NCBI GenBank assembly: GCA_016928395.1
Contig: JAFGKV010000090.1
Coordinates: 1-15,222 of the forward strand
Reading direction: 5' to 3'
Source of the DNA: Candidatus Fermentibacterota bacterium
GTDB taxonomy: Bacteria > JAFGKV01
Length of the DNA: 15,222 nucleotides
Positions 6,600 to 13,386 of this stretch are shown here, piece by piece (the first letter of the stretch is position 1; the number at the start of each line of letters is the position of its first letter). The notes under the pieces are model-generated. The model did not search any database. It was given only the letters and a program-made list of their open reading frames with translations, and was not told the DNA's origin. The position numbers and the translations under genes are program-made.

Positions 6600-7046
6600 A
6601 TGAACAAGATCATCCACCTTTCGGAATGCCTCTGGTGCGACCGGGAGATGGCCTTTGCCCACTTTACCTCCCAGGAGCTGGTTGAGGCCTGGCTGGCCCA
6701 TCGGTGCTCCATCGAGCCGGTGGTGGGAGGCCGCTACGAGCTATTCTGGGACGAAGACAATCCTGTACGCAACTCCACCGCTGGTTGCTGCGTCACCGCC
6801 GTCGTCAAGCCCCAGCTCATCGCTTTTGAGTGGAAGAGCCCAAGCCAATTCGAGCGCTTCGCGAATGCAGCGGATCCCCTCACCCATGTCGTTGTGGCGT
6901 TTGTCCCGAGCGGGAACGAGACGACAGTCCACATTGTTCACTCAGGCTGGCGGCGCTCTGCGGACTGGGAAGAGGCACGGATCTGGCAGGTTCGTGCCTG
7001 GGCCGGGGCTCTGACGCGCTTGAGGACCAAGATCAACGGGTGCTAG
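6600..7046 (+). CDS. AHSA1/SRPBCC-domain protein
   Basis: A 148-aa cytoplasmic protein of the START-like SRPBCC superfamily, AHSA1 (Hsp90 ATPase activator homologue) branch. This is a hydrophobic-pocket fold; bacterial members have few assigned ligands. Family hallmarks are the E-A-W-L-A-x-R-C block (23-30), E-P-V-V-G-G-R-Y-E-L-F-W (35-46), L-I-A-F-E-W (68-73) and H-S-G-W (109-112). The length is normal for a one-domain member. The start is ATG 6600 with GGAG 5 nt upstream; an upstream in-frame ATG lacks a binding site. It is followed after 102 nt by the DUF3795 gene on the same strand, so a shared transcript is possible but not shown. Function unassigned. Confidence 0.85.
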   Translation: MNKIIHLSECLWCDREMAFAHFTSQELVEAWLAHRCSIEPVVGGRYELFWDEDNPVRNSTAGCCVTAVVKPQLIAFEWKSPSQFERFANAADPLTHVVVAFVPSGNETTVHIVHSGWRRSADWEEARIWQVRAWAGALTRLRTKINGC

Positions 7047-7133
7047 CGGTGATGGGTACTGACAGGCAGCAGCGCCGCTTCGGGCCAGATACCGAGGGGG
7101 AATGCCAGAAGGCCCGGTGGTTCGCGAGCCTAG

Positions 7134-7143
7134 GGAGGAGGTG
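7134..7143 (+). promoter_or_regulatory. Strong ribosome binding site for the DUF3795 gene
   Basis: GGAGGAGGTG at 7134-7143 is 5-7 nt before GTG 7149 and about 15 nt before ATG 7158, so the GTG start is favoured. Confidence 0.6.
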
Positions 7144-7148
7144 CACCG

Positions 7149-7598
7149 GTGGACGAGATGATCGGATACTGCGGGTATAACTGCCATCTCTGTGCTGCCC
7201 GCTCTGATGATGTCGATGTTCGTCATCGCCTGGTGGAAGGGTGGCGGAGGATCTTCGGGCATCAGAACTACACCCCGGGAAATGTTCGGTGCGATGGTTG
7301 TCGAGAAAACGGACGAGTCGCCGACACCTCATGCCGGGCGAGACCCTGCGCCCGCGAACGCGGCGTGGAAAGCTGCGCAGAGTGCGACGAGTTTCCCTGC
7401 GAGAAGATGCGTCATCTCATGGCCGGGCGCGAGGGCCTTCTTCTCTGGTGCAGGCCCCAAGAGGGCCCGGTCACCCAAGAGGACTACGACCTGTGTATGC
7501 GCCAGTTCGTCAGCATGCCGAATCTCGTGCGAACTTTGGTGCGGGCGGGGAAGCTCGGCGCGTGGGCAATGCCTCCCGAAGAGGCAGATCACAGGTAG
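7149..7598 (+). CDS. Cysteine-rich DUF3795-type protein
   Basis: A 149-aa protein with twelve cysteines. It starts with G-Y-C-G-Y-N-C-H-L-C (Cys8, Cys12, Cys15), typical of DUF3795. C-D-G-C (48-51), Cys62, Cys67 and a C-A-E-C-x4-C group (76-84) follow. The pattern suggests bound zinc or an iron-sulfur cluster; the family has no established function that I know of. The GTG start at 7149 has the best ribosome binding site in the window. Its stop is only 3 nt before the ATG of the Crp/Fnr regulator, so the two proteins are almost certainly made together. That makes a sensing or metal-handling partnership plausible, but this is inference. No signal peptide or membrane segment is seen. Confidence 0.85.
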   Translation: MDEMIGYCGYNCHLCAARSDDVDVRHRLVEGWRRIFGHQNYTPGNVRCDGCRENGRVADTSCRARPCARERGVESCAECDEFPCEKMRHLMAGREGLLLWCRPQEGPVTQEDYDLCMRQFVSMPNLVRTLVRAGKLGAWAMPPEEADHR

Positions 7599-7601
7599 CA
7601 G

Positions 7602-8294
7602 ATGACTGAACCCGCCCACGAACTCCTGGCCAAGGTTGGGCTGTTCTCCCGTCTGGGCGAACCTGAACGTCGTTGTGTGGGAGCCCTGTGCCGTGAACGT
7701 TTCTATCACCGCAATCAGCCTCTCTTCTATGAGGGCGACCCCGGGGGCATGCTTCACATCATCATCTCGGGGCGGGTCAAGGCCATCATGCTGGATGAGC
7801 AGGGTCATGAACTCATCCTGTCGGTTATGGCCCCGGGCGAGGTGCTGGGTGAGGTGACCCTTATAGACGGCGGTCCGCGTTCCGCCACGGTCATCGCCGT
7901 TGAAGACACGGTGACTCTCACCTTGAGCAGGGCCGAGCTGCTGGAGTTGATCCACCAGAATCCATCACTGGCTGACAACCTTCTCGCTATCCTGTGCGCG
8001 CGGCTGCGCCGGGTGACCCGGTTGCTTTGGGAGGTACTCTTCCTTGATGTCGAGGCGAGGCTGTGCAACGTGCTTCTGGAGATCGCCCGCCGGGAAGGGT
8101 GCAGGGTCGGCGAGGAGATCCACTTCTCGCTGGGCATGTCACGCCAGGAGCTGGCATCCATGATCGGGGCCAGCCGGGAAGCCACGACGCGAGCCCTGCG
8201 AGTGCTGCAGGATCGAAGGCTGATCCGGCTCGAGGACAAGGTGATGGTCGTGACGCCGCTCCTCGAGGAGCTCTGCGCCAGCCTCCAAGGGTGA
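7602..8294 (+). CDS. Crp/Fnr-family transcriptional regulator
   Basis: A 230-aa DNA-binding regulator. The N-terminal cyclic-nucleotide-binding-like beta barrel spans ~10-115. It has a phosphate-cassette-like P-G-E-V-L-G-E-V-T-L-I-D-G-G-P-R-S-A (78-95), retaining Gly83-Glu84 and Arg93-Ser94, so cNMP binding is possible. A long dimerisation helix follows (~115-150). A C-terminal winged helix contains M-S-R-Q-E-L-A-S-M-I-G-A-S-R-E-A-T-T-R (179-197), closely matching the Crp recognition helix region. The cysteines (25, 30, 132, 155, 167, 225) do not match the Fnr [4Fe-4S] spacing, so oxygen sensing of the Fnr type is unlikely. It is translated from ATG 7602, 3 nt after the DUF3795 stop. Its targets are unknown; the long structured spacer and uptake operon directly downstream are candidates. 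Confidence 0.92.
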   Translation: MTEPAHELLAKVGLFSRLGEPERRCVGALCRERFYHRNQPLFYEGDPGGMLHIIISGRVKAIMLDEQGHELILSVMAPGEVLGEVTLIDGGPRSATVIAVEDTVTLTLSRAELLELIHQNPSLADNLLAILCARLRRVTRLLWEVLFLDVEARLCNVLLEIARREGCRVGEEIHFSLGMSRQELASMIGASREATTRALRVLQDRRLIRLEDKVMVVTPLLEELCASLQG

Positions 8295-8306
8295 AGACCC
8301 TTGGAG
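8283..8306 (+). terminator. 10-bp hairpin overlapping the regulator's stop codon
   Basis: CTCCAAGGGT (8283-8292) pairs perfectly with ACCCTTGGAG (8297-8306) around the loop GAAG. The stop codon TGA (8292-8294) lies in the top of the stem. The downstream sequence is only mildly T-rich, so it is a terminator-like or transcript-end-stabilising structure rather than a textbook intrinsic terminator. Confidence 0.6.
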
Positions 8307-8468
8307 AGTTGAGGTGTTTATGAGCTCTCAGCAGCCACCCGTGCAAGATCAATACGGGGAGCGACCCCGGAGTTGCCGCCTCCAGCCCTGGGAGAGGGCA
8401 CGCTCCCGGCCAACTGTGGCCACTGTGGTCTTCTCTGCCGTGCACACGCGATCACTCCGTCTCTTGGC

Positions 8469-8502
8469 CGCCGGTACACCGGCGCACGCCTCGCGAGCGT
8501 GC
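8469..8502 (+). other. Two adjacent hairpins in the leader
   Basis: CGCCGG-taca-CCGGCG (8469-8484) is directly followed by GCACGC-ctcgcga-GCGTGC (8484-8502), sharing one G. Both 6-bp stems are perfect, and the second loop contains the palindrome TCGCGA. Confidence 0.5.
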
Positions 8503-8547
8503 CCCGTTCAGTCATACGGTGCTTCATTGCCGGCTGCAACCAACTCC

Positions 8548-8593
8548 GTGCCAGGATGAGAGCCTGTGAAGTCCGCCACCTTGGTCCTGGCAC
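8548..8593 (+). other. 9-bp perfect inverted repeat enclosing 28 nt
   Basis: GTGCCAGGA (8548-8556) is the exact reverse complement of TCCTGGCAC (8585-8593). The 28 nt between them could form an internal structure. It is the longest stem in the spacer and the best candidate for a functional RNA element. Confidence 0.5.
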
Positions 8594-8774
8594 ATGTGAG
8601 ATTCGTGCACAAGGTGACACAGCTCTTCGTTGTGCGGTCTCCATCCCCATAGTATTCGGGTTCATAATGGTACGGTCACGCAATGAGGACCCCGGCTGCA
8701 ACGCTCGGTAACACGAAGTTGACAGGCGTGCTACTCCACCTTGCTTCTTGCGGGTCAACGCGCCTCACACCACA

Positions 8775-8778
8775 GGAG
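8775..8778 (+). promoter_or_regulatory. Ribosome binding site deciding the methyltransferase start
   Basis: GGAG at 8775-8778 is 8 nt before GTG 8787. The alternative TTG start at 8748 has no such site. Confidence 0.6.
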
Positions 8779-8786
8779 ACCGCCGA

Positions 8787-9398
8787 GTGGACCGAGCCTG
8801 TTTCTTCGATGATCTAGCCGACCGATGGGATGACGTCTGTGATATCGAACGCGTGGCAGTGTCCTTGCGGGCGGGGCTGGCCGGGATGAACATCAAGCCC
8901 TCAGAACGCATCGTTGACATCGGCTGCGGAACAGGGACACTGCTCCTGTGCCTGCTGGATGTGCTTGGCCCGGGGGGAAGAGTCCACGCCGTGGATACCT
9001 CGCCTCGGATGATCAACAAGGCTCGGGCCAAGATCTCTGACGATCGCGCATGGTTGGTCCTTGCCGCCGCCGACCGCCTTCCATCGGCAGACGCATCGGT
9101 GGATCGGGTGTTCTGTTTTTCGTGCTGGCCGCACATCGGTCAACCCTTGACCGTTCTCAACGAGTTCCTGCGGGTACTACGGCCTGGAGGTGTGCTCCAT
9201 GTCTGGCATGCCGACGGGAAGGAGACCATCAATCGGATTCACAGGAGTGCCGGTGGGGCGGTGGCGAAGGACATTCTCGTACCCGGAGAGGATCTGGCGC
9301 ACCTTCTCAATGCCCAAGGGTTCAACGTCTACGAAACGATCGACACATACTTCGAATATCGCGTGTCTGCTACTAGGGCAGCCGGACGGGAAGCGTGA
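8787..9398 (+). CDS. Class I SAM-dependent methyltransferase
   Basis: A 203-aa cytoplasmic methyltransferase with the Rossmann-type motifs in order. Motif I is V-D-I-G-C-G-T-G (43-50), followed by A-V-D-T-S at the motif II acidic residue (68-72). A-A-A-D-R-L-P (93-99), the F-C-F-S-C-W-P-H stretch (109-116) and L-R-V-L-R-P-G-G (128-135) come next. The C-terminal part H-A-D-G-K-E-T-I-N-R-I-H-R (141-153) is a distinctive, charged segment likely to touch the substrate. The GTG start at 8787 is chosen by its GGAG site. The stop overlaps the start of the T-component gene (GTGA), so methylation and transport are tightly co-produced. It may modify the transported compound or a related one; the substrate is unknown. 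Confidence 0.85.
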   Translation: MDRACFFDDLADRWDDVCDIERVAVSLRAGLAGMNIKPSERIVDIGCGTGTLLLCLLDVLGPGGRVHAVDTSPRMINKARAKISDDRAWLVLAAADRLPSADASVDRVFCFSCWPHIGQPLTVLNEFLRVLRPGGVLHVWHADGKETINRIHRSAGGAVAKDILVPGEDLAHLLNAQGFNVYETIDTYFEYRVSATRAAGREA

Positions 9399-10138
9399 CC
9401 TGCGCCGCGATGGCGTGCCGCGATGCGCCCGGCGGGATGCGGCGGTCTCCTCTGCAGACCGTCGATGCCCGGGCTCGAATCCTCGCCTTCGCTCTCTCGC
9501 TCCTCGTCGCCGTCAGTGCCGTAGGGAGCTCGCCGCTGGTGCTGGCCGTGCTCTGTGCATTCCCGGTCGCGGCGATCGTCATCGCACGGGTGCCGGCGCA
9601 TATGATCCTGCGCCGTCTCTCCTTCGTGGCGGTGTTCATCGCCCTTGCGGGGGTGTTCACGTTTCTGATCCCCCTCGCCGCGCAGCCGTCCGCCAAACGT
9701 TTCTGGTTCCTCCTGTTCGGCAGCCTGTTCGCCGTCACCAGTACTGCCGCGTTGACGTATTCCACCACAGCCACCGAGGCCATGGAGGCGTTGCAGCGCC
9801 TTAGGGTCCCGTCACACGTGATCTGGACGGGCTTCCTCGGTCTCCGCTACCTCCCCCTGGTCTTCGGGGAAGGACGAAGGGTGCACCGGGCCGCGCGCGC
9901 CCGCGGGTGGCGGGGATCGTCGGGGATCACCGCTCTCGGATGGATGACCGCATCCCTGATATCACGAGGCTTCGATCGCGCCCTCCGAACCGGTGAGGCT
10001 ATGGAGGCCAGGGGATTCGGATCGAGCCGGGTCATCCTCGAACCATGCCCGCTGCGAGTGCACGACTGGATGGTGATGACGGGCTACCCTGCAACCCTAC
10101 TGGCACTGCGGCTCTTCTTGGATGGGGGTGCATTGTGA
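9395..10138 (+). CDS. ECF transporter transmembrane (T) component, CbiQ/EcfT family
   Basis: A 247-aa inner-membrane protein, the scaffold of an energy-coupling-factor importer. Hydrophobic segments fall at about 28-45, 48-66, 73-95, 103-120, 145-157 and 230-243. Both Ala-Arg-Gly coupling motifs that dock onto the ATPases are present: A-R-A-R-G (167-171) and E-A-R-G-F (204-208). The GTG at 9395 overlaps the methyltransferase stop by 4 nt (GTGA); ATG codons at residues 6 and 15 are alternatives, since the first ~20 residues are not typical of the family. The stop likewise overlaps the GTG start of the ATPase gene, so T and A are translationally coupled. Confidence 0.9.
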   Translation: MTCAAMACRDAPGGMRRSPLQTVDARARILAFALSLLVAVSAVGSSPLVLAVLCAFPVAAIVIARVPAHMILRRLSFVAVFIALAGVFTFLIPLAAQPSAKRFWFLLFGSLFAVTSTAALTYSTTATEAMEALQRLRVPSHVIWTGFLGLRYLPLVFGEGRRVHRAARARGWRGSSGITALGWMTASLISRGFDRALRTGEAMEARGFGSSRVILEPCPLRVHDWMVMTGYPATLLALRLFLDGGAL

Positions 10139-10902
10139 TTCCACCCGCCATTGCGTTCAAGGGTGTCCGCTTCACCTATCCTGACGGCACGCGTGCCCTC
10201 AACGGCTTGACCCTGACCGTGAAATCGCGCGACCGAATTGCCGTGCTCGGGCCCAACGGGGCCGGCAAGTCCACCTTGCTCCACGCCGTGTTGGGGTTCA
10301 TTGCCACGGCGGAGGGCGCCGTCGAAGTGGATGGGCTGCAAGTCGTTCCAGCCAATTTGACCGAGATTCGCCAACGGGTGGGTATTGTGTTCCAGGATCC
10401 CGATGACCAACTCTTCTGTCCAACGCTCCTGGACGATGTGCGCTTTGGCCCCCGCAATCAAGGTCTGTCAGGCACGGAGCTGTATGAGCGAGTGCATCAT
10501 GCCGTCGAGGCAGTGGGGCTATGGGACCGCCGTGACCGCCATCCTCACCGCCTCAGCGTGGGCGAGAAGAAGCGTGGGGCACTGGCCACGGTGCTGAGCA
10601 TGCGACCAGACATCCTGCTCCTGGACGAGCCGTCGGCGCATCTTGATGGCCCCTCCCGTCGCAGCCTCCGCGACATCCTCTCCGTTTATGAGGGCACTCT
10701 ACTGCTCGTCAGTCAGGACCTGCCCTTCGCCGCAGCGCTCTGCACTAGGGCGGTGGTCTTGGAGTCAGGACGGGTCACGCTCGACATCCCCATGGATGAG
10801 ATGCTCAACGATCCCGTCCGTGTCGAACAACTCGGTATCCCTGCGATGGAACTCTGCGCACTCTGTGCGGAACACGGCTGGCGGACTCCTCATGCGCCAT
10901 AG
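10135..10902 (+). CDS. ECF transporter ATPase (A) component, CbiO/EcfA family
   Basis: A 255-aa ABC ATPase that powers the importer. Motifs in order: Walker A G-P-N-G-A-G-K-S-T (39-47), Q-loop F-Q-D-P-D-D-Q-L-F (86-94), signature L-S-V-G-E-K-K-R (140-147), and Walker B L-L-L-D-E-P (161-166) with D-loop A-H-L-D (168-171). The switch position usually holding His reads L-V-S-Q-D (191-195), so Gln194 replaces the H-loop histidine. The GTG 10135 start overlaps the T-gene stop as GTGA, with GGGGG upstream. An earlier in-frame ATG at 10045 would make a long overlap and is rejected. Only one ATPase gene is present, so the complex would use a homodimer or borrow a second A subunit. Confidence 0.93.
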   Translation: MIPPAIAFKGVRFTYPDGTRALNGLTLTVKSRDRIAVLGPNGAGKSTLLHAVLGFIATAEGAVEVDGLQVVPANLTEIRQRVGIVFQDPDDQLFCPTLLDDVRFGPRNQGLSGTELYERVHHAVEAVGLWDRRDRHPHRLSVGEKKRGALATVLSMRPDILLLDEPSAHLDGPSRRSLRDILSVYEGTLLLVSQDLPFAAALCTRAVVLESGRVTLDIPMDEMLNDPVRVEQLGIPAMELCALCAEHGWRTPHAP

Positions 10903-11404
10903 CGCCCGCGAGGTCGCCATCGGTGGCCTGTTTCTCGCGTTGGCTCTCGCATTGCCCCCTCTCTTTCATCTCATGGGATTGGGCTCGGTGTTCCTCCCCA
11001 TGTTGCTCCCGGTTCTCAGCCTCGGTTTCCTCAGCGCATGGCGCATCGCCGCAACGGTCGGATTCCTCGCTCCGTTGATCTCGGGGCTCATCACTGGCAT
11101 GCCGCCCTTCGTCCCGCCCAGCGCCTTCATGATGATGGTCGAGTTGTCCCTGCTCGGGCTCGTCCCCTCACTGCTCTACCGAAGGCTCCGCTGGAATTTC
11201 TGGGTAGTGCTGACCTTGACCCTCGTGCTCAACCGGGGCGTCGTCTTCCTGCTTCGCTTCATCGTCGCCGAGTTCTTCTCCATTCCCGGTATCGCCTACA
11301 GCCTTTTCATCGTCACGGCTGGCTTGCCGGGCATAGTACTCATGCTCGTCGCCACGCCTCTCATCGTGCGGACGATCGAACGTCGGATGGGGAGCCCGGC
11401 CTAG
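10892..11404 (+). CDS. Putative ECF transporter substrate-binding (S) component
   Basis: A 170-aa very hydrophobic protein with about five or six membrane helices (roughly 8-30, 36-48, 52-70, 78-96, 103-122, 135-158). Its size, its N-terminal R-E-V-A-I-G-G-L-F-L-A-L-A-L helix with small residues, and its place beside T and A genes all indicate an S component. The S component holds the substrate and rotates against EcfT. The F-L-P-M-L-L-P-V-L (34-42) and L-I-T-G-M-P-P (66-72) segments are typical of the general ECF S superfamily but do not identify the cargo. ATG 10892 overlaps the ATPase gene by 11 nt. A longer in-frame ORF starting at 10643 is only a shadow inside the ATPase gene. Confidence 0.8.
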   Translation: MRHSAREVAIGGLFLALALALPPLFHLMGLGSVFLPMLLPVLSLGFLSAWRIAATVGFLAPLISGLITGMPPFVPPSAFMMMVELSLLGLVPSLLYRRLRWNFWVVLTLTLVLNRGVVFLLRFIVAEFFSIPGIAYSLFIVTAGLPGIVLMLVATPLIVRTIERRMGSPA

Positions 11405-11541
11405 CCGTTTTCCGCCGATCGGGTTGACGTGGGGATCGCCGGTCATCTTTTTGAGTGGCACGAATGTTGGTTTCGTGTTACTCACTGTGAAGCCCCCTTC
11501 GCTTCGAGAGAGTTCAGCGAATTTGCCCCTGGAGGTCTCCT
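11405..11541 (+). other. 137-nt gap before the TonB-dependent receptor
   Basis: It holds a TTGACG hexamer at 11424-11429 but no matching -10 box, and no terminator. The receptor could therefore be read with the ECF operon or from its own weak promoter. Confidence 0.4.
11531..11535 (+). promoter_or_regulatory. Ribosome binding site supporting the TTG start of the receptor
   Basis: GGAGG at 11531-11535 is 6 nt before TTG 11542. A stop at 11488-11490 and the absence of any in-frame ATG or GTG between leave TTG as the best start. Confidence 0.65.
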
Positions 11542-13386
11542 TTGTTCTGCTCATCTGTCGTGTGTGCCGTCCTTATTGTGGCCTCACCCTACCCCGGTGA
11601 GGTCGACACGACCCAGGTATATGCCATGGATCCAATCGTCGTGACGGGAACGCGGGTCGCCACGGTACGCTCGGAGATTCCCCAGGGTGTGACGGTGGTG
11701 AGCCGCGAGGAAATCGCGACCAGCGGAGAGTCCAATGTGCTCCCTATCCTCAGCGGGCGCGTGCCCGGCTTGTTTGTGACCGAGCAGGGCGTGACCGGGT
11801 TTGGCGTATCGGGTGCAGCGGCCGGGGCGATCAGCATCCGCGGCATAGGCGGCATGCCGAATACTCGGGTACTGGTGCTCATCGATGGGCATCCCCAGTT
11901 CATGGGGATCTTTGGTCACCCGCTGCCGGATGCCTACGTGGCCTCGGATATCGAACGGGTCGAGGTGATTCGCGGGCCGGCGTCGGCGCTCTACGGCACC
12001 GGGGCAATGGGGGGCGCGATCAACCTGATCACGCGCGGCGCCACCGGGGAGGGGTTCAGCCTGGACGGTCGGGTTTCGCTGGGTTCGTACGACACCAGGA
12101 AGTACTCCGGCGGCGTCGGCTACACGCACGAGGCCTTCAGTATCCTTGGATCGGTGAACCACGATCGCACCGACGGGCATCGGAGCAACGATTCGTTCAA
12201 GATAACCAACGGCTATGCCAAAGCAGGCTATGACCTTCGACCCGGGCTTCGACTCGTCGGCGTGGCCAGCCTCGCCGATTTCAACACCGATGATCCTGGC
12301 CTCGCCAGTTCTCCTTATCCGGACAGTATTCCCCACTGGGTGGACATACAACGGGGGGAGGCATCCCTTACCTTGATCAACACGTCTTCCCGGGTCGACG
12401 GTGAGGTCAAGCTCTTCACCAATTTCGGCGAGCACCGAATCTATGACGGTTTCCATTCCACCGACACCAATCTCGGCATCATGGCATTCCAGGGTCTCCA
12501 GCTCATTCGGGGCAATACGGTTACCCTTGGGCTCGACTACAAGCGATATGGTGGGGATTCGGAGAATACCCTTTCGAACGCGGAGATTGGCGATCATTCA
12601 GTGGATGAGATCGGCGGTTATGTCTCCATCCATCATCGTTTCTTCACACGGTTGGTCGTGAACGCTGGGATTCGAGTGGAGAGTCACACTGAGTTCGGTG
12701 TTGAGCCGGTTCCCCAGGCCGGTCTCGCCTTCAATCCCTCGGGTACCGTGACGGTCAAGGTTTCAGCCGCGAAAGGGTTCAGGAGCCCCACCATCCGTGA
12801 GCTCTACCTCTTCGCTTCCGCCAATCCCGACCTTGAACCGGAGCGCATGTGGACCTACCAGGCCAGTCTGCTCCAGGAGTTGCTCCATGGCACCGCCAGC
12901 GTGGAACTGACGGGCTTCCGCAGCGAGGGCGACAACCTCATCCAGACGCTCGGGCAGTACCCGAATGTGAAGAACCACAATACCGGTGAGTTTGTGCATT
13001 CCGGGTTTGAACTGGAAGCGCGGTATCGCCCAAGGCGGCGGTTCGATTGCTGGGCAAGTTACGCATACCTTCACACAGAAGATCCGATATTGGCCGCACC
13101 CGAGCATCATCTGGCATTGGGTGCGACGTGCGCCTGGGGGATCGTGACCGTCAGCGCACACGCGAAGCATGTCGCCGGCCTCATCACGAAGATCGCCCAG
13201 GATGACGTAACCGAACAGCGCTACACCGCAGTAGATGCCAAGGTGGCTATTCGTCCGCTCCGCGGCATCCAGTTCTTCGTTGAAGGCAGCAATCTTCTCG
13301 ATGAGGAGTATGAGATCACCTATGACTACCCCATGCAGGGGGCGACGGTGGCGGCTGGAGTTTCGCTGCGGCGTCAGTCCGACTGA
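11542..13386 (+). CDS. TonB-dependent outer membrane receptor
   Basis: A 614-aa outer membrane importer, the size of BtuB/CirA-type receptors. A TonB-box-like D-P-I-V-V-T-G-T-R (30-38) is followed by the plug domain (~45-165). The plug includes S-I-R-G-I-G-G (98-104), L-I-D-G-H-P (113-118), E-R-V-E-V-I-R-G-P-A-S-A-L-Y-G (138-152) and G-G-A-I-N-L-I-T (157-164). The rest is a beta-barrel ending in a Y-E-I-T-Y-D-Y-P strand. Start TTG 11542. The leader M-F-C-S-S-V-V-C-A-V-L-I-V-A-S is hydrophobic but lacks the usual N-terminal positive charge. The chain ends G-V-S-L-R-R-Q-S-D, so it lacks the usual terminal aromatic. It lies 137 nt after the S-component gene, implying it feeds the ECF importer. 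Substrate unknown; a cobamide, vitamin or metal chelate would fit. Confidence 0.93.
   Translation: MFCSSVVCAVLIVASPYPGEVDTTQVYAMDPIVVTGTRVATVRSEIPQGVTVVSREEIATSGESNVLPILSGRVPGLFVTEQGVTGFGVSGAAAGAISIRGIGGMPNTRVLVLIDGHPQFMGIFGHPLPDAYVASDIERVEVIRGPASALYGTGAMGGAINLITRGATGEGFSLDGRVSLGSYDTRKYSGGVGYTHEAFSILGSVNHDRTDGHRSNDSFKITNGYAKAGYDLRPGLRLVGVASLADFNTDDPGLASSPYPDSIPHWVDIQRGEASLTLINTSSRVDGEVKLFTNFGEHRIYDGFHSTDTNLGIMAFQGLQLIRGNTVTLGLDYKRYGGDSENTLSNAEIGDHSVDEIGGYVSIHHRFFTRLVVNAGIRVESHTEFGVEPVPQAGLAFNPSGTVTVKVSAAKGFRSPTIRELYLFASANPDLEPERMWTYQASLLQELLHGTASVELTGFRSEGDNLIQTLGQYPNVKNHNTGEFVHSGFELEARYRPRRRFDCWASYAYLHTEDPILAAPEHHLALGATCAWGIVTVSAHAKHVAGLITKIAQDDVTEQRYTAVDAKVAIRPLRGIQFFVEGSNLLDEEYEITYDYPMQGATVAAGVSLRRQSD

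Larger units (their letters stand above)
8307..8786 (+). other. 480-nt spacer/leader upstream of the methyltransferase-ECF operon
   Basis: No frame here has coding character; overlapping frames on both strands are short and rich in R, P and G. The stretch contains several successive inverted repeats: 8355-8369, 8469-8484, 8484-8502, 8548-8593 and 8607-8635. A TTGACA at 8719-8724 matches a -35 box, but there is no good -10 at the proper distance. A structured 5' leader is plausible. I cannot match it to a known riboswitch class with confidence. Confidence 0.5.

Noticed and set aside
8400-8440. Possible cobalamin riboswitch
   Set aside because: AACTGT and GCCACTG words occur, but the GGTGAAAxTCC core and the B12-box order are missing. 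Only an Infernal search could rescue it.
8548-8593. TPP riboswitch suggested by TGAGA after GTGCC
   Set aside because: The required ACCTGATCTGGxTAATxCCAGC segment is absent downstream.
8595-8612. Crp-type operator TGTGAGATTCGTGCACA
   Set aside because: The left half TGTGA fits, but the right half does not match TCACA at the 6-nt spacing.
8719-8747. Sigma70-type promoter from TTGACA at 8719
   Set aside because: No acceptable -10 hexamer at 16-18 nt; kept only as a remark in the spacer entry.
8318-8758. Overlapping frames of 112-152 codons in the spacer (both strands)
   Set aside because: Arg/Pro/Gly-rich with no motif, no ribosome binding site and mutual overlap; more likely structured non-coding spacer.
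11584-12597. A 337-codon minus-strand frame inside the receptor
   Set aside because: It is fully antisense to a clear TonB-dependent receptor and shows no family motif.
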